Of a DNA stretch of 64,000 nucleotides, positions 56,856 to 64,000 are shown piece after piece. The position numbers and the translations under genes were made by a program. The stretch's first letter is position 1, and each line of letters opens with the position of its first letter. The stretch lies in NCBI RefSeq assembly GCF_002288925.2, contig NW_022098001.1, forward strand, positions 10,878,495 to 10,942,494. The letters are read 5' to 3'. The notes below the pieces were generated by a model. The model made no database searches. It was not told the origin of the DNA and saw nothing but the letters and a program-made list of their open reading frames with translations. The DNA is from Delphinapterus leucas. Taxonomy: Eukaryota > Chordata > Mammalia > Artiodactyla > Monodontidae.

Positions 56856-59124
56856 CAGCTGAAGAGTGCCTCTCTGAATTTCAAATCTCCAGTAGGTTAA
56901 GAAGATACCTCTTCCCCATCTCCTATGGTCTAGTCTCTAAAATTAGCTCCATAAATGTTTCCCCACTACACGTACATTGGTGGCAACGCACTCTCCAGGT
57001 CTAAACTGTACAGCCCCTCAAGTCCTCGGCTTTCATGGCCAATCAGTCCTTCCACTTGCCTGCTGACCTCCTCCAGGCCTAAAGCCTCTGCTGGGTGTGT
57101 CTTCACTGCCTGTCCAGTGGTCCTTTTGCCCAGAAGTTTGGTGAAAGATGTAACAATAGCCGGGATAGTCTCTGTTTGGGCCTCTCACCCACTTAGCAAG
57201 CTCCGCTGGAGTGGAGGGGCAGGTTGGAGCTCATAGGATGCCCCCACCATGGCCTCCTCTTCCATGCTGGACTCCAGGGCTGGAACCAACCTTTGCCATC
57301 ACCTGGCCCATCCCCCTTCTTTTACAGAAGGGGAGTGCCAAGCTTAATTCTGGGCTTGGGCTACCCGAGAGAGGTGTTCTTCCTCATTTGTGGCAGGACA
57401 ACTAGATAAACCATGTCTTGTTTACCCATCGGCAGCTCCTCAGGAAAGAGGCAGAGTCCCCCCACCTTTCAGTGAGGAATCGCATTCAGGTGCAAGTAAC
57501 AGAAGACTCAACTGCAGCCATTTGAACAAACAGCCTGGAGGCAGCTGTCTGGAGGCCCCGTTTACGGCCCAAGGCCCCCAGGACCGGCTTCTGTGTGATT
57601 GTCTCAGTCTTTTCCTCCTGCTGCTACCTCAGGATCTCCAGAGGATGGCTGCATCTCCCGACATTTGTCTGTGTATCAGCTGGGAAAAAGAAGGAAAGAA
57701 GAAGGGACAAACGTCTCCTCTCATCTCATTGGCCTATAATGTGACTCTGCCGAAGGGCTTCTCTGGCTGTGGGAACCTGCTCTCTCTGTGCATGGAGCGG
57801 ACCAGAGGGACAGAGGATCACCCCTGACTCCCTCTCCAAGGGCAGCCCTCAACTCATCGATAACTGAGAGCAGTTGGTGGATTGGTACCCCAGCTCCCTT
57901 GCCTCTGGGGGTGATGGTGGATAACTTCAGGGTATTGGTTCTACACCCATCTCCAAGAGTCCCCAGTGGGATTAAGCTTCAATGTTGCCCACTTTCTTGA
58001 TAATGCATCTCCCATTGGCTTCTTTTTCTTCCTTGCCCACTCGCCTACTGGTGCTTGTTGGGATCCCCTCCCAATCAAACTGCTTGCACTAGAATTGCTC
58101 TTTCAAGGTCAGTTTCTAGAGGATACCAAACTAAGGTGATCAGGAACCCCAGGATCAGAGAAGATAAGCAAATGGTCTAGGGTTGCCAGTTAATAAGTAG
58201 ACAGCTAGGATTCAAATCTGGGGCTTCTGTATTCCAAGACTGTCTTCTTCACTGCTACCCTGAACTGTGAGTGTCTGACGGCCCCTGCATGGAAGGGAGA
58301 CTCCAGCAAGGCAGGGCCCACCTTCAGGTTGGGGGCTGTGAGGAGGATTTGGCTGCCCTTGACCTCCCTCCAGTGTCAGCAGCTACGAGAACAGCTGGGG
58401 GACAGACTGATCCCAGAGTTCAGTTTTGAATTCTCTTTCACAATTAGCTCAAGGCTCATGGAAACTGTCAAAGGAAAGGTCAGGCTCTCCCTGGAGGCTG
58501 TTCTTCCTCTTCTGGGGTTGCAGGACACTCAGCATGGCTTCTCCTACCCTGGCCTCCCACCCAGAGTCCCTCTTGAAGGGGACAAAGCAGATGCTGGTCC
58601 CCTGGAGCTGGAAAATGTGCTGATCAGGGAAGGATGACGGAGAACACATTGCATGTTCCTTCCCAAGGAAGAGCAGGTCCCACCCGGCAAAGTCTCTTCG
58701 AGGGCTGAGGGAACAAGAACAGACTCTCCTCACAGACATGTCCTCCTCATACAGCTGGCCCTGACAGATGCAGCCCTCATGACTCAGGACAAACACTCCC
58801 GGGGGCGGAGGAAGGTGATACATGCTGAACTCACAGGAGGCCACCCCCAGACTCTCAAGACAGCAGAGTCCTCTCGATCTAGCAGATGTGGAGACGGAGG
58901 GGGCCCTTATGTGGCTCTGCTCTGCCCCTCATGTGGGTCCAGACCCTCTGTTCTCTCAGAGATTCAGCCCCACCAGGCAAATGAGACAGTCACAGACCCC
59001 AGGGAGCTTTGAACACTTTGCAGAGAGACAGGACTTTGTTACGGTGCTAGGTCTGGTTCAAGATATGCAGGGCCAGGGTAGTCTCTCCACAGTGGTATGT
59101 AGGTTTGGGAAAAGGATTCAGAGA
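56856..59124. other. Upstream DNA, mostly unassigned
   Basis: 57475-57800 may be an old repeat ('cattcaggtgcaagtaacag', 'aagactcaactgcagccatt'). 58155-58260 resembles a reverse MIR end ('ggattcaaatctggggcttc'). Frames of 100-150 codons (57390-57827, 58822-59274) have no family features. Confidence 0.4.
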
Positions 59125-59345
59125 GGAGCCTATGCTTCAGTGGAAAGAGCACAGGACCTCGAGTTAGGTGGGCCTGAATTCAGATCCCGGCCCTGCCTCT
59201 CGCCGAGGCCCCTTAGGAAAAAGAAGGTATTGGTGATGGGCATACACTTCAGGGATGTTTTAAGGATTAGATGATGTCTCATTTGTGGAGCCACCAAGTA
59301 CATACCAGGTGCTAAATAAATGGTAAAGCTATTATTACTACTAAT
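59125..59345 (+). repeat. MIR SINE
   Basis: Forward MIR: 'gcttcagtggaaagagcaca', 'gggcctgaattcagatcccg', 'ggccctgcctctcgccgagg', 'aggattagatgatgtctca' and 'ggtgctaaataaatggta'. Confidence 0.75.
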
Positions 59346-59359
59346 GATGCCTGGGGAAA

Positions 59360-59560
59360 ATATAGGACAGCAAGGATAGTGTGATCCCGTTTGTGTAAAA
59401 TTGTGGTGTACGGGTAGGATATTTATCACAAACATTAATAGTAGTTACCTCTGGATAATGGGAGTTGGGAGCAATTTTTACTTTTTTTTAAATCTGTGTG
59501 CTCTTTAAAACGTTTCCTTTTTTTTTTTTTCAATGCATGTGCACATAAGAAAAACTGCCC
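59360..59560 (+). repeat. Old L1 (L1M-type) 3' fragment
   Basis: 'aggatagtgtgatcccgttt', 'gtagttacctctggataatg', 'ggagttgggagcaattttt' and a T-rich end agree with an old L1 3' end. Confidence 0.55.
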
Positions 59561-59600
59561 ACCTATAACCTCAACAGGTTCCAGTAAAGGCTGGATTCTT

Positions 59601-59881
59601 TTTTTTTTTTAATGGCAAGCTGCACCTTTTTTTTGGGCTGCGTTGGGTCTTCATTACTGTGCATGGGCTTTCTCTAGTTGTGGCGAGTGGGGGCTCCTTT
59701 TTTTTGTGGAGCACGGGTTCTAGGTGCACAGGCTTCAGTAGTTGTGGCACGTGGGCTCAGTAGTTGTGGTGCACGGGCTTAGTTGCTCTGCGTCATGTGG
59801 GATCTTCCTGGACCAGGGATCGAACCCATGTCCCCTGCATTGGCGGGTGGATTCTTAACCACTGCACCACCAGGGAAGTCC
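59601..59881 (-). mobile_element. CHR-1 type SINE (shortened body)
   Basis: Reverse CHR-1 of about 280 bp, shorter than the 340-bp copies. It is flanked by a perfect 14-bp duplication, aaggctggattctt, at 59587-59600 and 59882-59895. Confidence 0.94.
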
Positions 59882-60306
59882 AAGGCTGGATTCTTGATGT
59901 GCTTGAGTGTGAACATTTTGGATGAGAAGCTTGGGGGAAGCTGAAATACTCTTCACAGCAGGAGAAAAATTTGGGTTCCCAGAGCAACCTGAGTGGCAGG
60001 GTGAGAATGAGGAGAGGTGTTTGTGTGGGCAGGAAAGAGGCAGCAAGCGGACAGAGGCCTGTGTGGTTGGCAGTGTCCCCTTAAATTTTCCATGAAGTTT
60101 ACTACTCACTCAAATGCTTGGTATGAATGATTTTTGTTTTGGGAACTGAAACTGGGGCTGGACTTCACTTAAGAGTTAATGTAGGATAGGGCAGAGGCAG
60201 CATCTGTGAACAATCCATTCTATTCCAACAGCAATCAGCAGAAATCATGAGAAGCTTCTTGAGTTCCATGGGGCATGGAATTGCTCAAGCTTGAGTCGAA
60301 CTGCCC

Positions 60307-60878
60307 TGGTTATCAATCACTGCGTAACGAACCATCCCAAACTTAGTGGCATAAAGCAACAATAATAATTTGTTATTCTCTCTCACGATTCTGGGGATTG
60401 ACTGGGCTCAGCCGGGTGGTTCTCGCTTGGAGTTCCTCCTGCTGTTGCATTCAGATGGCTGCAGCTGGAGTCATGGCAAATATTTCCCCGCTCGTGTGTT
60501 TGGTGCCAAAGGCTGGAGAGGCTCAAGTGGCTGAGACTCATTGAGAATATCTCTCTACCTCTGTGGGGTCTCTCCACATGGTACCTGCATCTGGGCTTCT
60601 TCAGGGGGCCTGCACTTCTTACATTCATTGCTCCAAAGGCATGTGTCCTGAGAGAGACAGAGAGAGCGAGCCAGGTGGAAGCTATATTGCCTTTCTGACC
60701 CAGCTTTGGGAGTCACACCACATCACTTCTACAGCATTCTACTAGTCAAAACAGTTGAAAGGCTCACCCAGGATCAAGAGAGATGACACAGGCTCCATCT
60801 CTCGGTGGAGGATCTGGAATGAGCGTGTGGGATTGAAAATACTGTTGTGACCATTTTGGGGAAACACAATCTGCCACA
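60307..60878 (+). mobile_element. Ancient solo LTR (ERVL/MaLR-like)
   Basis: It starts TGGTTATCAATCACTGCG and ends AATCTGCCACA. Inside are 'aaacttagtggcataaagca', 'attctggggattgactgggc', 'gatggctgcagctggagtca' and 'gtcacaccacatcacttcta'. TG...CA ends and length suit a solo LTR. It is old, with no flanking duplication seen. Family is by resemblance. Confidence 0.55.
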
Positions 60879-61059
60879 AGACATTTCACAGATGTCGAGG
60901 GTCAGTGTGGTCCCCAATTGATAGCTGAGTTACAATCAGGACAAAACAAAACTTTTTTATTTATTTATTTTTTTAGCTATAAGCATTTTTATTTAAAGAT
61001 TTTACACATTTTCAAGGATGTTTTTTAACCTAAGAATCAAGTACATGGACAATCCAATC

Positions 61060-61640
61060 AGAAGAAAATGAACATAGATTCCTACTAGCCACATACACAA
61101 AAGTACATCCCAAGTGGATTAAAGATGAAAATCTGAAAAACAAAAATAAAATATTGCAATGAAAATTAAGAAAAAAACTATATACTCTTGTGATGTGATT
61201 ATCTTCTTAAACATGAAAGAAAATCCAGAAGTTGTAAAGGAAAAGAAAATATTACATATCCAAAACCAAGAAATAACCTGAGAGAAAAATATTTGCAATA
61301 CCATGACAGATAATGGGAAAATATCTCTAATACCCCAATAGCTTTTACAAATGGAAAGGAAAAACATAACAAACCCATAAAAATATGCACATACCATATT
61401 ACCCAGAATTCCACTGCTTTGTATTACACTAGAGATATATGTACACATGGGCACAGAATGCCTAGATGGATGTTTATTGTGACATTGTAAGAGCCAAAAT
61501 ATTGGAAATAGCCTAAGTCATCAAAAGGGAATGATCAAATAAACTGTGGTCTAGCTATACCAAGAAAACTACATGGTAGTTAAAAAGAATGAGATTCTTA
61601 TATTGAAGCCTCTCCAGGAATATTGTTAAATAAAGACATT
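61060..61640 (+). repeat. Old L1 (L1M-type) ORF2 3' part
   Basis: The diverged ORF2 C-terminal order on the + strand: 'tggattaaagatgaaaatct', 'agaaaatccagaagttgtaa', 'atttgcaataccatgacaga', 'catattacccagaattccac' and 'ataaactgtggtctagctat'. The minus-strand frames in it are spurious. Confidence 0.7.
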
Positions 61641-62206
61641 ATATATCTTTATGTTGCTATTGTCACAAATAGTGAATTACCTAGTTCATCTTAATATACT
61701 GCTTTAACCACACATCCAATTTCAATCTCCTTCCCACAATTAAACACTTACCAGTTTAATGGATATCCATCTAGAAATTTATATATTTCTGTTTTGCATT
61801 TTAACTAAATATTATGATATTACGTTATGACTTTCAGCAGCTCTTTTTTTTTTAAATAGATCTTTATTGGAGGATAATTGCTTCACAGTACCGTGTTAGT
61901 TTCTGTTGCACTACAAAGCAAATCAGCCATAGGCATACACATGTCCCCATATCCCCTCCCTCTTGAGCCTCCCTCCCATCCTCCCTATCCCACCCTTCTA
62001 GGTCATCGCAAAGCGCCAAGCTAATCTCCCTGTGCTATGCAGCTGCTTCCCACCAGCCAACTATTTTACATTTGGTAGTGTATATATATCGATGCTACTC
62101 TCACCTCACCCCAGCTTTGCCCTCCCACCCCATGTCATCAACTCCTCTCTCTATGTCTACCTCTTTATTCCTGTCCTGCAACTAGGTTCATCAGTACCAT
62201 TTTTTT

Positions 62207-63190
62207 TTAGATTCCATATATATGTGTTAGCATACGGTATTTGTTTTTCTCTTTCTGACTTACTTCACTCTGTATGACAGACTCTAGGTCCATCCACCTC
62301 ACAACAAATAACTCAAGTTCGTTTCTTTTTATGGCTGAATAATATGCCATTGTATATATGTACCACATCTTCTTTATCCATTCATCTGTCGATGGACATT
62401 TAGGTTGCTTCCATGTCCTGCCTATTGTAAATAGAGCTGCAGTGAACATTGGGGTGCATGTCTCTTTTTGAATTATGGTTTTCTCAGGGTATATGCCCAG
62501 TAGTGGGATTGCTGGGTCATATGGTAGTTCTATTTTTAGTTTTTTAAGGAAGCTCCATACTGTTCTCCATAGTGGTTGTATCAATTTACATTCCCACCAA
62601 CAGTGTAGGAGGGTTCCCTTTTCACCACACCCTCTCCAGCATTTATTGTTCCTAGCTTTTTTGATGATGACCATTCTGACCAGCGTGAGGTGATACCTCA
62701 CTGTAGTTTTGATTTGCATTTCTCTAATAATTAGTGATGTTGAGCATCTTTTCATGTGTCTCTTGGCCATCTGTATGTCTTTCTTGCTGAAATATCTATT
62801 TAGGTCTTCTGCCCATTTTTTAACTGGATTGTTTGTTTTCTTGATATTGAGCTCCGTGAGCTGTCTGTATATTTTGGAGATTAATCCTTTGTCTGTTGTT
62901 TCATTTGCAAATATTTTCTCCCATTCTGAGGGTTGTCTTTTTGTCTTGTTTATGGTTTCCTTTGCTGTGCAAAAGCTTTTACGTTTAATTAAGTCCCAGT
63001 TGTTTATTTTTGTTTTTATTTCTGTTACTCTAGGAGGTGGGTCAAAAAAGATCTTGCTGTGGTTTACGTCAAAGAGTGTTTTTCCTATGTTTTCCTCTAG
63101 CAGTTTTATAGTGTCTGGTCTTACACTCAAGTCTTTAATCCATTTGGAGTTTATTTTTGTGTATGGTGTTAGGGAGTGTTCTAATTTCAT
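62207..63190 (-). pseudogene. L1 ORF2 C-terminal remnant, 327 codons open
   Basis: The C-terminal part of L1 ORF2 is open up to what looks like the natural stop ([12 protein letters not shown]). It keeps the cysteine motif [18 protein letters not shown] and the late [10 protein letters not shown] segment. The endonuclease and the FADD catalytic core are missing, so the protein could not work. A stop lies just before the first Met. Openness shows that the element is fairly young, not that it is expressed. Confidence 0.9.
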
Positions 63191-63376
63191 TCTTTTACAT
63201 GTAGCTGTCTAGCTGTCCCAGCACCACTTATTGAAGAGGCTGTCTTTTCCACTGTATGTTCTTGCCTCCTTTATCGTAAATTAGGTGCCCATATGCGCGT
63301 GGGTTTATCTCTGAGCATTCTCTCCTGTACCATTGATCTATATTTCTGTTTTTGTGCCAGTACCATACTGTCTTGA

Positions 63377-63570
63377 TTACTTGCCTATATCCTCTTCATT
63401 TATTTGGTCCTGTAGGTTTTTACCTTGCTCCTTTATCTGTGACATATTTTTTTGCCGTCTCATTTTTTTTAAATGAGTGGGATTGTGTTTCTGTTTTATT
63501 GGTTGTTTGGCCTGAGGCTTCCGACACTGGAGTTTGTAGGCTATTGGGTAGAGCTGGGTCTTGGTGCTGA
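63377..63570 (-). pseudogene. L1 ORF1 N-terminal stub joined to ORF2
   Basis: On the minus strand the last codons of the frame 63377-63742 read [19 protein letters not shown], the start of L1 ORF1. It is interrupted at 63379/63380 by the deletion junction into ORF2 sequence ('gtaatcaagacagtatgg'). The part before it is L1 5' UTR read-through. Confidence 0.75.
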
Positions 63571-64000
63571 GATGAGGACCTCTGTGAGACCTCACTCTGA
63601 TGAATATTCCCTGGGGTCTGAGGTTCTCTATTAGTCCAGTGGTTCGGACTCCGAGCTCCCACCGCAGGAGCTTCCACCCGAACCCAGGCTCACAAATCAA
63701 GATCCCGCAAGCCACGTGGGGTGGCAAAAAACAAACAAACACAAGAGAACGATAACAAAGTAAAAAATAAAATCAGACTAGGAAACAGATCTAACAGATA
63801 TGTTAGAAAGAATGTAAAAGTAAAAATATAGATGAATCAGCAACCAGAAAGTACATCAGTACCAAAATAGTAAAACAGAGGAGGAAGGAAAAGGAAAAAA
63901 AAAAAAAAAAAAAAATGGAGTGAGGGAAAGGCCTTGGCTGTGGAGGGCGGGGCCTAAGCCAGGGCGAGGTGTGGGCAGTGGGCGGGGCCAATGCTCAGGA
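63571..64000 (-). other. L1 5' UTR
   Basis: GC-richer sequence preceding the ORF1 stub. It contains a 22-base A-run (T-run on the minus strand) at 63896-63915 and a GC-box-like 'gggcggggcc' at 63980-63989. It continues beyond the window. Confidence 0.65.

Larger units (their letters stand above)
61850..64000 (-). mobile_element. LINE-1 with a large internal deletion
   Basis: Reverse-oriented L1. The 3' end starts with a T-run and 'agatctttattggaggataa' at about 61850. The 3' UTR runs to about 62205, then the C-terminal part of ORF2 up to about 63379. There the sequence jumps to the first codons of ORF1 and an L1 5' UTR that continues to the window edge. About 4 kb (most of ORF1 and ORF2) is missing. 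The right end is outside the window. Confidence 0.88.

Noticed and set aside
61119..61454. 111-codon Phe/Ile-rich minus-strand frame resembling a membrane protein
   Set aside because: It is the antisense of an A-rich old L1 ORF2 relic, which yields hydrophobic text.

Overview
The window is mammalian nuclear DNA, almost certainly from a cetacean (whale or dolphin). It has split genes, CpG-depleted intergenic DNA with one CpG island, and dense LINE-1, L2 and MIR repeats. It also carries at least ten tRNA-derived SINEs of the CHR-1 and CHR-2 type found in Cetacea, hippos and ruminants. Most of the GC-rich CHR-2 copies still have clean target-site duplications, so they are young; that subfamily is typical of whales.

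Only two protein-coding genes are supported. The + strand enters inside the last intron of STK3 (MST2, Hippo-pathway kinase). Its final coding exon at 6752-6910 encodes the C-terminal SARAH domain, followed by a 3' UTR to about 8145. On the - strand KCNS2 (Kv9.2, a silent modifier subunit of Kv2 potassium channels) has an intact single-exon reading frame at 38896-40329. A predicted 648-bp 5' UTR intron and a non-coding first exon lie in a CpG island (about 40.0-41.7 kb). The two genes converge tail to tail, as in the human STK3/KCNS2 locus by recall. Everything above 42 kb is upstream, non-genic DNA.

Layout: 1-6.75 kb STK3 intron with an L2 and a nested SINE/L1 cluster; 6.75-8.15 kb STK3 end; 8.15-20 kb intergenic DNA with MIR, L2 and old L1 relics; 20.3-26.1 kb a 5.8-kb L1 with broken ORF1 and ORF2, set inside a MIR and missing its 3' end; 27.2-27.7 kb a solo LTR; 34.2-35.25 kb two inverted CHR-2 SINEs whose target-site duplications have been exchanged; about 37.5-41.3 kb KCNS2; 42-60 kb GC-richer upstream DNA with SINEs, MIR and simple repeats; 61.85-64 kb a - strand L1 with a large internal deletion that runs off the window.

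No new multi-gene system is visible. The most informative new observation is structural: the swapped duplications at 34.2-35.25 kb are the signature of a 590-bp inversion by recombination between two inverted SINEs. Repeat family names are from memory without a library search, so old-repeat limits are approximate.
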